NCBI GenBank assembly: GCA_050739575.1
Contig: JBOIBN010000014.1
Span: forward strand, 1 to 41,831
Reading direction: 5' to 3'
Length of the DNA: 41,831 nucleotides
Source of the DNA: JBOIBN01 sp050739575
GTDB taxonomy: Bacteria > Pseudomonadota > Gammaproteobacteria > JAKDMP01
Shown one piece after another: positions 15,744 to 23,227 of the stretch. The position numbers and the translations under genes are program-made. Within the stretch, counting starts at the first letter, position 1. Each line of letters opens with the position of its first letter. The notes under the pieces are model-generated. The model had not been told where the DNA came from, searched no databases, and was given only the letters and a program-made list of their open reading frames with translations.

Positions 15744-16718
15744 TTAATGCGTCTTCGCGCTCGGAGCCTTTGTCGTTGCCGGTGTCGCGCCGGTAGCCGC
15801 CGGCTTGGCGGGCGTAGACGCCGTCATGGCCATGGCGGCGCTCGCCGGGTTCGGCGCGCTCCACTTGATGGTCGCCGTGGATTCGAGCTGCTTGAGATAA
15901 TTCTGGGTCATGTCGCCCTGTGCGCGTTGCACAAGCATGGGCCGCATCGCTGTAAAGCTCGGCGGTGTCGCCGTACGCTCTTTCTCGAGTTCGATGACGT
16001 GCCAGCCGAACTGCGTCTGGACCGGAGTCTTGGTGTATTCGCCTGGCTTGAGTTTGGCAACAGCGGCCGAGAACTCGGGCACCATCTGATTGACCTGGAA
16101 CCAGCCGAGGTCACCTCCCTGTTTGGCGGTGCCCGTGTCGGTCGAGTCCTTCTCGGCGAGGGTCGCGAAATCGGCCCCGTGATTGAGTTGATCGATGATC
16201 TTCTGGGCTTCGGCCTTGGTCTTTACCAAGATGTGCCGCGCCTTGTATTGTTCGCCCGACTGGGCCTTCGCCATTTCCTGATACTGCTGCTGCAGCATGG
16301 CGTCGGTGGGCTCGTGCGTCTGCGTGTAATGGCGTACGGCCTCATTCGCGAGATACAGGTTGTTATTCAGGGAAAGCTGTGCCTGAACGCTCGGTTGATT
16401 CTGGAGATTCTCCTGCTTTGCGGCCTGCTCGGCGAGTGTGATCTGCACCAGCTCCTCGGTGGTCTGCCGCTTCTGCACCGGGGTCAGCTGCATGCTGGCG
16501 CCGCGGGTCCGCAACTGGATGTAGGCATTCACCTGGGCGGTGGTGATGGGTTGTCCGTTCACGCTGACGACGACCGTTCCGGCGGCCGGGGCGGTGGTCA
16601 TGGACGTGGAATTCTGGGCTGACGTCGAGCTTGGGCTGGATTTGGAGCCCATGCCGCAACCCGCCAATAAGCCGGCGAGCGCGAGCAAGGGCAGCGCCTT
16701 GGTCAATTTGCTGAACAT
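15744..16718 (-). CDS. PpiC/parvulin-type peptidyl-prolyl isomerase, predicted lipoprotein
   Basis: Extracytoplasmic folding catalyst of the PpiC/PrsA/SurA group. Residues 1-20 are a lipoprotein signal ending in the lipobox LLAGC (Cys21). A Ser/Thr-rich spacer follows, then a SurA_N-like helical region with VNGQPITTAQVNAYIQ. The rotamase domain at roughly 160-255 shows ARHILVKTKAEA, GGDLGWF and QTQFGWHVIELE. The last 35 residues or so are a low-complexity Ala/Thr/Pro/Lys tail. At 324 residues it fits an SurA/PrsA-like chaperone with one parvulin domain. A likely ribosome site AGAGGAA precedes the ATG. It lies downstream of bolA on the same strand across a 186-base gap. Confidence 0.92.
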   Translation of the reverse strand: MFSKLTKALPLLALAGLLAGCGMGSKSSPSSTSAQNSTSMTTAPAAGTVVVSVNGQPITTAQVNAYIQLRTRGASMQLTPVQKRQTTEELVQITLAEQAAKQENLQNQPSVQAQLSLNNNLYLANEAVRHYTQTHEPTDAMLQQQYQEMAKAQSGEQYKARHILVKTKAEAQKIIDQLNHGADFATLAEKDSTDTGTAKQGGDLGWFQVNQMVPEFSAAVAKLKPGEYTKTPVQTQFGWHVIELEKERTATPPSFTAMRPMLVQRAQGDMTQNYLKQLESTATIKWSAPNPASAAMAMTASTPAKPAATGATPATTKAPSAKTH

Positions 16719-16904
16719 GAGATTCCTCTGGGTCTTGATTGATGAATGACCGGAGCGGGCAATCGTTCAATGCGCGTACCGGGCCATATTATGATAACCG
16801 AAACTTGCATCCGCTCCGGGCAAAACCGGATTTCTGTGCCTGCCGTTGCGGTCCCGGGAAGTGGTCGCCGGGGCTTCGAATCACTCTTCGGGCGCCGGGA
16901 TGTG

Positions 16905-17204
16905 TCATCTGGCCGGGGCTTCCTCCGGTGCTTGCGCGGTCACGCTGAGCGCGTGGAGCGCACCCGCAAATTCGCCGGACAAGGCTTCGTTGACCAAGCG
17001 ATGGCGAGCGAGGGCCGGAAGCCCCGTGAAACGTTGCGAAACGATCCGCACATTCAGATGAAAGCGGCCGGCGGCCTCGCGGTGACCGGCATGACGCGCC
17101 GTCTCGTCGCGTATTTCGAGCACGCTCGGAGCCAGCGCCGCAACGAGATTCGAACGGACGCGGGCGATGAAATCCGCGGGTGCTCCGGGAAGAGTCTCGG
17201 TCAT
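16905..17204 (-). CDS. bolA: BolA family protein
   Basis: Small stress-associated protein that works with monothiol glutaredoxins in iron-sulfur and redox regulation. The 99-residue product from ATG 17204 has the BolA core: ALAPSVLEIRDET, the conserved AGH, HLNVRIVSQRF-x-GL and ARHRLVNEAL. The frame extends upstream to 17339 without homology, so the internal ATG is preferred. This matches the usual length. It is divergent from the YciO-like gene at 17263. I cannot distinguish BolA from its paralogue IbaG, but the His-containing RxRxV loop and size fit BolA. Confidence 0.88.
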   Translation of the reverse strand: MTETLPGAPADFIARVRSNLVAALAPSVLEIRDETARHAGHREAAGRFHLNVRIVSQRFTGLPALARHRLVNEALSGEFAGALHALSVTAQAPEEAPAR

Positions 17205-17262
17205 GGGCAACGGGTCGGTCGAGTCCCTATATGATAGAAAAACCACACAACCGGGGGCTACG

Positions 17263-17898
17263 ATGGCAGCGAGAGTAGTAGTGGTGCATCCGCAAACGCC
17301 GGAACGGCGCCTGCTCGCCCAAGCGGCGGCGGCCATCACCGCCGGCGGCGTAATCGCCTATCCGACCGATTCCAGCTATGCGCTCGGCTGCCGCCTTGCC
17401 GACAAGGCCGCGGCCGAGCGGCTGCGTCGTTTGCGCGGCGCCGACCGCCACCATCCGTTCACACTGGTGTGCCGGGACCTTTCCGAAATCGCCACTTATG
17501 CGCAGGTGGATAACCCTTCCTATCGGTTGCTGCGTTCGCTTACGCCCGGGCCCTACACGTTCGTGTTGCCGGCGACGCGCGAGGTGCCGCGTCGACTGAT
17601 GCACCCCAAACGCAAGACAATCGGCATCCGCGTCCCCGACCATCCAGTGGCGATGGCCTTGCTCGAAGTGCTGGACCAGCCGTTGATGAGCACGACCGTG
17701 ATGGGTGATTCCGCCGAGGAGCCGCTCGCCGATGCCCAAACCGTCGCACTTGCCTATGGCAGTACGCTGGACCTTATTCTCGATGGCGGTCCGACCCCGG
17801 CGGAGCCGACCACGGTGCTCGAGCTTTCGGGAGGGCGGGTCAAGGTGCTGCGTCAGGGCCGCGGGGCGATAGGGGATTGGGCCGTAGAGGGCGGGTAG
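17263..17898 (+). CDS. yciO: Sua5/YciO/YrdC family protein, YciO type
   Basis: Member of the family whose YrdC and Sua5 members make threonylcarbamoyl-AMP for tRNA t6A37. The 211-residue protein shows GGVIAYPTDSSYALGC (about 21-36), LRGADRHHPFTLVCRDLS, LTPGPYTFVLPAT and the later STTVMG motif, all within the YrdC fold. The TDSSYALGC wording and the size fit the YciO branch, whose exact role is less settled than that of TsaC. A frame extension to 17167 is rejected in favour of ATG 17263, which gives the canonical N-terminus. It is followed 39 bases later by the M50 protease. Confidence 0.88.
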   Translation: MAARVVVVHPQTPERRLLAQAAAAITAGGVIAYPTDSSYALGCRLADKAAAERLRRLRGADRHHPFTLVCRDLSEIATYAQVDNPSYRLLRSLTPGPYTFVLPATREVPRRLMHPKRKTIGIRVPDHPVAMALLEVLDQPLMSTTVMGDSAEEPLADAQTVALAYGSTLDLILDGGPTPAEPTTVLELSGGRVKVLRQGRGAIGDWAVEGG

Positions 17899-17937
17899 CG
17901 GCAGGGGCGAGACGGCCGGCGTCCGTATAATGCCTTG

Positions 17938-18636
17938 ATGCAGAGCCTGAACATCGCCCAGAAAATCGCGATCTGGGCCATTCCCGTGATTTTCGCCATT
18001 ACGCTGCACGAAGTCGCACACGGCTTCGTCGCTTGGCGTCTTGGCGATCCGACGGCCAAGATGGTAGGACGCCTTAGCGTGAATCCCATCCGCCACGTCG
18101 ATCCGCTGGGCACCGTGATCGTTCCGTTGATCATGCTGCTGCTCCCGGGCGGTTTCCTCTTCGGTTGGGCGAAGCCAGTGCCGATTGGGGTCCGGAACCT
18201 GAAGAACCCGCGCCGCGACATGGCCCTGGTGGGTGCAGCCGGCCCGATCGCCAACCTGCTCATGGCCATCTTCTGGGCGTTCGTCGTGCGCCTTGGCTAC
18301 GGGCTCAGTACCAGCCTCCCCACGCTTGCCATACCGGTAATTCTTGCAGGTGTCGCCGGCGTATTCATCAATTCCATTCTCATGGTCTTCAACCTGATTC
18401 CGCTGCCGCCGCTCGACGGCGGACGGGTAGCAAACAGCCTGTTGCCGCCGAAGTGGTCCACGGCCTATGAACGAATCGAGCCCTTCGGCTTTCTGATCGT
18501 GTTGCTGCTGTTGGTCTCGGGAGTGCTGAACTTCATTTTCTATCCGGTATTGGATGCCTGTCTCGGGTTCTTCTCGCTCTTCGCTGGGATTAGCCCCGCC
18601 GGTTTCATCAATCTCCTCGAGACGTTGCTGCGATGA
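17938..18636 (+). CDS. site-2 protease family (M50) membrane metalloprotease
   Basis: Polytopic membrane protein with the M50 zinc motif HEVAH (24-28) in its first membrane helix and NLIPLPPLDGG (152-162), whose Asp160 is the third zinc ligand. At 232 residues it has about five to six hydrophobic segments and no PDZ domain, so it is the compact YwhC/SpoIVFB-like form rather than RseP. A TATAAT at 17926-17931 ends only six bases before the ATG, so a leaderless transcript is possible. An in-frame TTG lies one codon upstream. Its position between a YciO-type gene and scpA is a familiar gammaproteobacterial order. Confidence 0.9.
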   Translation: MQSLNIAQKIAIWAIPVIFAITLHEVAHGFVAWRLGDPTAKMVGRLSVNPIRHVDPLGTVIVPLIMLLLPGGFLFGWAKPVPIGVRNLKNPRRDMALVGAAGPIANLLMAIFWAFVVRLGYGLSTSLPTLAIPVILAGVAGVFINSILMVFNLIPLPPLDGGRVANSLLPPKWSTAYERIEPFGFLIVLLLLVSGVLNFIFYPVLDACLGFFSLFAGISPAGFINLLETLLR

Positions 18637-19502
18637 ACGAAGAAGCCTTGCATACGCCGCCTTCCGGTGCCCAGGGCGAACTGCCTTTTGCCATCGTGCA
18701 GGGCGAGCCGCTGACGGCACTGCCGCGCGACCTTTACATCCCGCCCGATGCGCTCGAAGTCATCCTCGAAGCCTTCGAGGGGCCGCTGGATCTTTTGCTC
18801 TATCTCATTCGCCGGCAGAACCTGGATATCCTCGACATTCCCATCGCCGAGATTACGCGCCAGTACATGGGCTACATCGAAGTCCTGAAGGATTTACGGC
18901 TCGACCTTGCCGGCGAATACTTGGTGATGGCGGCAATGCTCGCGGAGATCAAGTCGCGCATGCTGCTGCCGCGCCCCGAGGAGGGCGAGGAGAGCGCGGA
19001 AGAGGATCCGCGCGCCGAGCTGGTGCGCAGGCTCCAGGAGTACGAGCGCTACAAGCAGGCGGCAGAAGACCTTGACGCCCTGCCGCGCGAGGGCCGCGAT
19101 CGCTTCCCCGTGTCGCTCAGGCAGGCCGGGCGGCGCGTGATCCGGCTTGCGCCCGAAGTCGACTTCGAGGCACTGCTCGAGAGCTTCGCACGCGTGATGC
19201 GCCGGGCGGCGCTCTATACCGGGCACCGAATAGGCCGCGAGCCGATCTCGATTCGCCAGCGCATGAGCGATCTGCTAGTCTCGCTGCGCGACGGCGCACA
19301 CAAGGTGTTTACCGCACTCGTGGTGCGAGAGGAAGGCCGCGACGGCGTCGTGGTGAGCTTTCTCGCCATGCTCGAGCTCGTACGTACGGGTCTTGCCACC
19401 CTGACCCAGGCCGAAGTGTTTGGGCCTCTCTACGTGCAAGCGCGGGGCGTAAGCGAGATCGGTGGCGACGACGATGAAGCGCAACCGGGAGCACAGCAAT
19501 GA
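18633..19502 (+). CDS. scpA: segregation and condensation protein A
   Basis: Kleisin subunit that bridges the SMC heads in SMC-ScpAB condensin. The 289-residue protein has the kleisin N-terminal signature FEGPLDLLLYLIRRQNLDILDIPIAEIT and the downstream YLVMAAMLAEIKSRMLLPRP, both highly characteristic. The winged-helix C-terminus is around 220-280. ATG 18633 overlaps the protease stop by four bases, and its own stop overlaps scpB in the same way. About 35 extra N-terminal residues precede the kleisin domain. Confidence 0.96.
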   Translation: MNEEALHTPPSGAQGELPFAIVQGEPLTALPRDLYIPPDALEVILEAFEGPLDLLLYLIRRQNLDILDIPIAEITRQYMGYIEVLKDLRLDLAGEYLVMAAMLAEIKSRMLLPRPEEGEESAEEDPRAELVRRLQEYERYKQAAEDLDALPREGRDRFPVSLRQAGRRVIRLAPEVDFEALLESFARVMRRAALYTGHRIGREPISIRQRMSDLLVSLRDGAHKVFTALVVREEGRDGVVVSFLAMLELVRTGLATLTQAEVFGPLYVQARGVSEIGGDDDEAQPGAQQ

Positions 19503-20194
19503 ACGAAGCCGAGCCGCAACTTGAAGACATACTGCTTGCCGCGCTGTTTGCCGCGGATCATCCGCTCACGCCGGATGATCTTGCCGCTCTGTTCGAACCC
19601 GGCGATCCCGTGCCGCGGCCGCAAACCGCCCAACTCGAAGCCGCGTTGGGACGGATCGCCGAGCGTCTAAATACCTTTCCGCTCGAACTGAAGAAGCTCG
19701 CCGGCGGCTACCGCATCGAAGTGTCCACCGCCTGGAGTCTCTGGGTCAGCCGCCTGTGGGTCGAGCGTCCGGGACGCTATTCGCGTGCCTTGCTCGAAAC
19801 CTTGGCGCTGATTGCCTACCGCCAACCGATCACACGTCCCGAGATCGAGGCCGTGCGTGGCGTCGTGGTCAATACCAATGTCATCCGCACGCTCACGGAG
19901 CGCGGCTGGATCCGCACGGTCGGTCATCGCGATGCGCCGGGACGCCCGGCGCTCTACGGCACCACGCGCGTCTTTCTCGACTACTTCGGACTCACCGGTC
20001 TGAACGAACTCCCAACCCTTGTCGAGATTCGCGAATTGTCCGATTTCGAACCGGAATTGCCGCTCGTGGACGAAGTGGCCGCGCGACCCGATGCCGAGGA
20101 GGCAAACGAGGTGTTGGGCGAAAATGATGTAGAGATCAGGGGGGGCGATGTGGTGCTCGGACCGTGGGTGCCGGATGGTGGAGATGAACGGTGA
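19499..20194 (+). CDS. scpB: segregation and condensation protein B
   Basis: Winged-helix subunit of the SMC-ScpAB complex. The 231-residue product contains the ScpB core: ETLALIAYRQPITRPEIE followed by VRGV and VNTNVIRTLTERGWI, then GRPALYGTTRVFLDYFGL, the most conserved stretch of the family. An acidic tail follows. It is translationally coupled to scpA (ATGA) and overlaps the start of rluB. Confidence 0.96.
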   Translation: MNEAEPQLEDILLAALFAADHPLTPDDLAALFEPGDPVPRPQTAQLEAALGRIAERLNTFPLELKKLAGGYRIEVSTAWSLWVSRLWVERPGRYSRALLETLALIAYRQPITRPEIEAVRGVVVNTNVIRTLTERGWIRTVGHRDAPGRPALYGTTRVFLDYFGLTGLNELPTLVEIRELSDFEPELPLVDEVAARPDAEEANEVLGENDVEIRGGDVVLGPWVPDGGDER

Positions 20195-20930
20195 GGCCGA
20201 TCGGCCCGAAAGACTGCTCGCTGGTTTAGGCGTCGCCTCCCGGCGGGAAGTCGCGCGTTGGCTCGCTGCTGGGCGGCTTGCCGCCGATGGGCGCGTGCTC
20301 AAGGGTGGGGAGCGCATCCGTGTTTCCGATCGCCTGACCCTTGACGGCCGGCCACTTGAACTGCCGGAGACGCGGGCGCAGCGCCGGGTCATCCTCTACC
20401 ACAAGCCGGTAGGCGAAATCGTCAGCCGCCGTGACCCCGAGGGTCGTCCAACCGTCTTCGATACCTTGCCTGAAGTTACCGGCGGACGCTGGGTCGCCGT
20501 CGGCAGGCTGGATGTCACGACCTGCGGATTGCTGCTTTTTACCTCGGACGGGGCGCTCGCGGCGAGGCTTATGCACCCGCGCCACGGGCTCGAACGGCGC
20601 TACCTGGTGCGTGTGCACGGCAGCCTTGAGCCCGAAGTGTTGCGTCGGCTGACGCAGGGCGTCCGGCTCGAGGACGGAATGGCACGCCTGACTGTCTGTA
20701 CCTCGCTGGCGGAAGAGGCACGGTCGGGCAGCAACTGTTGGTATCAGGTGGGTCTCGAGGAAGGACGCAACCGCGAGGTGCGTCGCCTGTTCGAGGCGGT
20801 GGGACTGGAAGTGAGCCGTCTCAAGCGCATCGGTTACGGGCCCATATCGTTGCCGCGCGAGCTTCGGCGGGGCAGCTGGCGCGAACTTGCCGTGACCGAA
20901 ATCGCGGCACTCGATGCGGCATGCCAATGA
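20184..20930 (+). CDS. rluB: 23S rRNA pseudouridine synthase RluB-type
   Basis: RsuA/RluB family pseudouridine synthase; E. coli RluB acts on U2605 of 23S rRNA. An S4-like domain (RLLAGLGVASRREVARWL) is followed by the catalytic domain with VGRLDVTTCGLLLFTSDG (catalytic Asp110) and GRNREVRRLFEAVGLEVSRLKRI. The neighbour scpB is the usual one for rluB. The 248-residue length is close to the short form and lacks the long basic C-terminal tail of E. coli RluB. ATG 20175 is an alternative start three codons upstream. Confidence 0.9.
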   Translation: MNGEADRPERLLAGLGVASRREVARWLAAGRLAADGRVLKGGERIRVSDRLTLDGRPLELPETRAQRRVILYHKPVGEIVSRRDPEGRPTVFDTLPEVTGGRWVAVGRLDVTTCGLLLFTSDGALAARLMHPRHGLERRYLVRVHGSLEPEVLRRLTQGVRLEDGMARLTVCTSLAEEARSGSNCWYQVGLEEGRNREVRRLFEAVGLEVSRLKRIGYGPISLPRELRRGSWRELAVTEIAALDAACQ

Positions 20931-20968
20931 AGTTCAAGATCGATGACCAACGGATTTTCGCGGCGCGC

Positions 20969-20995
20969 GAACTAAGCGGGCCGTGCCCGGTCAAA
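20969..20995 (+). promoter_or_regulatory. putative sigma-E promoter driving rpoE
   Basis: GAACTAA (20969-20975) and TCAAA (20991-20995) are separated by 15 bases. The E. coli sigma-E consensus is GGAACTT, about 15-16 bases, then TCAAA or TCTGA. Transcription would begin near 21001-21003, about 43 bases before the rpoE ATG. This fits the known positive autoregulation of rpoE in gammaproteobacteria. Confidence 0.65.
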
Positions 20996-21044
20996 CTTAC
21001 CGATGTTGATGCCGATCCCGTCTATGATTCCGGGGCTTGCCGTC

Positions 21045-21620
21045 ATGGCCGGGCCTGAGGCTGACCGGCTCTTGGTGGAGCGGGTCAAGGCCGGTGATCA
21101 CGCCGCTTTTAATTCATTGGTAATCAAATATCAACAACGTATAGTTAAACTCGTTTCCCGCTATATCCGTGATCCCGAGGAAGCGCTCGACGTCTCCCAG
21201 GAGGTGTTCATTCGTGCCTACCGGGCGATCGACAGTTTCCGCGGAGACAGCGCTTTTTACACCTGGCTGTACCGGATCGCGGTCAATGCGGCCAAGAATG
21301 CAATCGGCGCCGCGATGCGCAATCCAGTCGAGGGCGGCCTCGACGTGGACGATCCTGAGCTTAGCGAAGTCAGCCTCAAGATGACGGACGTCTCCAGCCC
21401 CGAACGGTTGCTTTATACCGAAGAGTTGAAGCAGACAATCAACTCGGCGATGGACGAGTTGCCGCCGGAACTTCGCCGTGCAATTGCACTCAGAGAGCTT
21501 GAGGGTTTGAGTTATGAAGCGATCGCTCAGGAAATGCAATGTCCCGTAGGCACTGTGCGCTCCCGAATCTTCCGTGCCCGCGAAGCGATCGCCCAGAGGA
21601 TCCAGCCACTTTTGGAATGA
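21045..21620 (+). CDS. rpoE: RNA polymerase sigma-E factor RpoE/AlgU
   Basis: ECF sigma factor for envelope stress. From ATG 21045 the product has 191 residues, the same as E. coli RpoE. Region 2 is DRLLVERVKAGDHAAFNSLVIKYQ and SRYIRDPEEALDVSQEVFIRAYRAI. Region 4 is PPELRRAIALRELEGLSYEAIAQEM and CPVGTVRSRIFRAREAI. Upstream in-frame ATGs from 21003 would add a non-homologous leader lying almost on the predicted transcription start, so they are disfavoured. rseA and rseB follow immediately. Confidence 0.96.
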   Translation: MAGPEADRLLVERVKAGDHAAFNSLVIKYQQRIVKLVSRYIRDPEEALDVSQEVFIRAYRAIDSFRGDSAFYTWLYRIAVNAAKNAIGAAMRNPVEGGLDVDDPELSEVSLKMTDVSSPERLLYTEELKQTINSAMDELPPELRRAIALRELEGLSYEAIAQEMQCPVGTVRSRIFRAREAIAQRIQPLLE

Positions 21621-21624
21621 GCAA

Positions 21625-22203
21625 GTGAGTAAGCTTTTACACGAACAGGTTTCCGCATTCATGGACGGCGAACTGCCAGCCGAGGAATGCGAACTGCTGC
21701 TCAAGCGACTTGCCGTCAACGGCGAGATGGCTTGGCGCTGGCACGCCTATCATCTGATCGGCGATGCCATGCGCGGCCAGTTAGTATCCAGCGCCGCGCG
21801 CGAACTCGCGCCTCGCGTCGGGCGTGCCCTCGTCACTCCCGAGCCCGCGCATTCCACTCACCGGGGGCCGCGCCGTTTTGCCGCACTCGCTGCGGGAGTC
21901 GCGGTAATTGGGCTCGCCGGTCTGGTGGGAGCGCTCGTTTCCCAACAGGTTGGCGGCGGCAAGGTCTTTACGCCCGAAGGGAGTACGACGTCCCGCGGAC
22001 TCGCTCCCGGCGCGGCGCAGGTGAATTGGCAGCAGACACCGAGTCCGGTGCGTGCAGAGCTGAACCGTTATCTGATGATGCACGATCTGTACGGTTCGGA
22101 GGCGGCGGCACTGGCCGATGGCGATCCGGACAATGCTGTCGTCCTGACCGCGACGACCCCGATTGCTGCAACCGCGGGGCAGGGACCTAATCCGCGGCAA
22201 TGA
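21625..22203 (+). CDS. rseA: anti-sigma-E factor RseA/MucA
   Basis: Single-pass membrane anti-sigma factor that holds RpoE until envelope stress triggers its proteolysis. The N-terminal sigma-binding domain shows LHEQVSAFMDGELPAEECELLL and the conserved WHAYHLIGDAMRG (38-51). One membrane helix is at about 85-106 (AALAAGVAVIGLAGLVGALV). The periplasmic tail ends in a Thr/Ala-rich stretch. The start is GTG 21625, four bases after the rpoE stop. No ATG lies before the conserved domain apart from a frame extension inside rpoE. It overlaps rseB by four bases. Confidence 0.93.
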   Translation: MSKLLHEQVSAFMDGELPAEECELLLKRLAVNGEMAWRWHAYHLIGDAMRGQLVSSAARELAPRVGRALVTPEPAHSTHRGPRRFAALAAGVAVIGLAGLVGALVSQQVGGGKVFTPEGSTTSRGLAPGAAQVNWQQTPSPVRAELNRYLMMHDLYGSEAAALADGDPDNAVVLTATTPIAATAGQGPNPRQ

Positions 22204-23180
22204 GCGCGCGTGCGCGAACCACCCTGGTGCTGGTCGCGCTGATTTGTCCCGTCTTCGCCCATGCCTCCACCGAAACGGCCCAAGGTTGGTACAAGCGCAT
22301 GCAGGAGGCGCTTGCGACCCGGAGTTACGAAGGCATCGTCGTCTACATGGGCGATGGTCAGCCGGGATCCTATCGGCTCGTCGTCTGTGCCGACGGCTAT
22401 GCTCGGCTCACCGCGCTTTCGGGTTCGGCACGTGAAATTATCCGCGGTCCGCAAGTCGCGGTTCGCATGCGCCCGGACGGATCGAGCATCGTGGTGCACG
22501 GTCTCGCCGGCGAAAGTTCACCGCTTCCGTTTCCTCCGGCGAGCAAGGTTGATCCCGCCCGACTTGTAAACTATCGGCTCGATCTCGCCGGCTGGGATCG
22601 GGTGGCGGGGCAAATGGCGCGGGTCATTATGTTCACACCGCGCGATCAGTGGCGTTACGGGTACCGCGTGTGGATCGCCGAGAAGTCGGGCCTGCCGCTG
22701 CGTTCGGAACTCATCGCCGACGACGGACAAGTGCTGGAGCAGGCGTTCTTCACCCAGATCAAGATGCTGACGGCGGCCGCCGCCCGCAGCGGGATCGGCG
22801 CCAAGACGCTCGAACTTGTGAGCGGTAAGGAGCAGGGCGCATCGCATGAGAGTGACGGCGCCTGTCCCGATGAGCGGGCCGGCACACTCAGCGTCAATGG
22901 TCTCCCACCGGGGTTCCGGATTCTGCAGACGGTTTGTGAGCACGCGACCGGCGCACGCGGTCCCGTGACCCATTTTCTGGTAGGCGATGGGCTCGCCACG
23001 ATTTCGGTGTTTGTTGCACCGTATCAACACGTCGGCTCCGTCCTTATCGGAGGAACGACGCTGGGTGCCGTGCATGCGGTCGGCCGGGTCGCGGGAGGAT
23101 TCGCGGTTACGGCCATGGGAGATGCGCCCTCCATCACGATTTCGCAGATTGCGCGTGCCGTTGCCGTCGCCGGCCACTGA
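22200..23180 (+). CDS. rseB: sigma-E regulatory protein RseB/MucB
   Basis: Periplasmic partner that protects RseA from DegS cleavage and senses mislocalised lipoprotein or LPS. A signal peptide covers about 1-23 (cleavage near HAS). The MucB/RseB N-terminal lipid-binding fold follows, with WYKRMQEALATRSYEGIVVY, then WRYGYRVWIAEKSGLPLRSELI and the C-terminal domain with GLPPGFRI and THFLVGDGLATISVFV. The 326-residue length is normal. ATGA overlap with rseA. No rseC or mucD follows; lepA comes next. Confidence 0.95.
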   Translation: MSARARTTLVLVALICPVFAHASTETAQGWYKRMQEALATRSYEGIVVYMGDGQPGSYRLVVCADGYARLTALSGSAREIIRGPQVAVRMRPDGSSIVVHGLAGESSPLPFPPASKVDPARLVNYRLDLAGWDRVAGQMARVIMFTPRDQWRYGYRVWIAEKSGLPLRSELIADDGQVLEQAFFTQIKMLTAAAARSGIGAKTLELVSGKEQGASHESDGACPDERAGTLSVNGLPPGFRILQTVCEHATGARGPVTHFLVGDGLATISVFVAPYQHVGSVLIGGTTLGAVHAVGRVAGGFAVTAMGDAPSITISQIARAVAVAGH

Positions 23181-23186
23181 AGCCTG

Positions 23187-23214
23187 CACCGGTATAATTC
23201 CACTTTCGCCGGTG
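23187..23214 (+). promoter_or_regulatory. TATAAT box inside a CACCGG/CCGGTG inverted repeat upstream of lepA
   Basis: TATAAT at 23193-23198 lies 30 bases before the lepA ATG. It is enclosed by the inverted repeat CACCGG (23187-23192) and CCGGTG (23209-23214). The expected -35 position (about 23170-23175) reads CCGGCC, which is poor. The call is therefore a possible promoter element with a leader hairpin. Confidence 0.35.
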
Positions 23215-23227
23215 CGCCCAGACCTTG

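Noticed and set aside
17227..18720. 497-codon minus-strand frame opposite the YciO-type and M50 genes
   Set aside because: Antisense to two recognisable genes; no domain seen.
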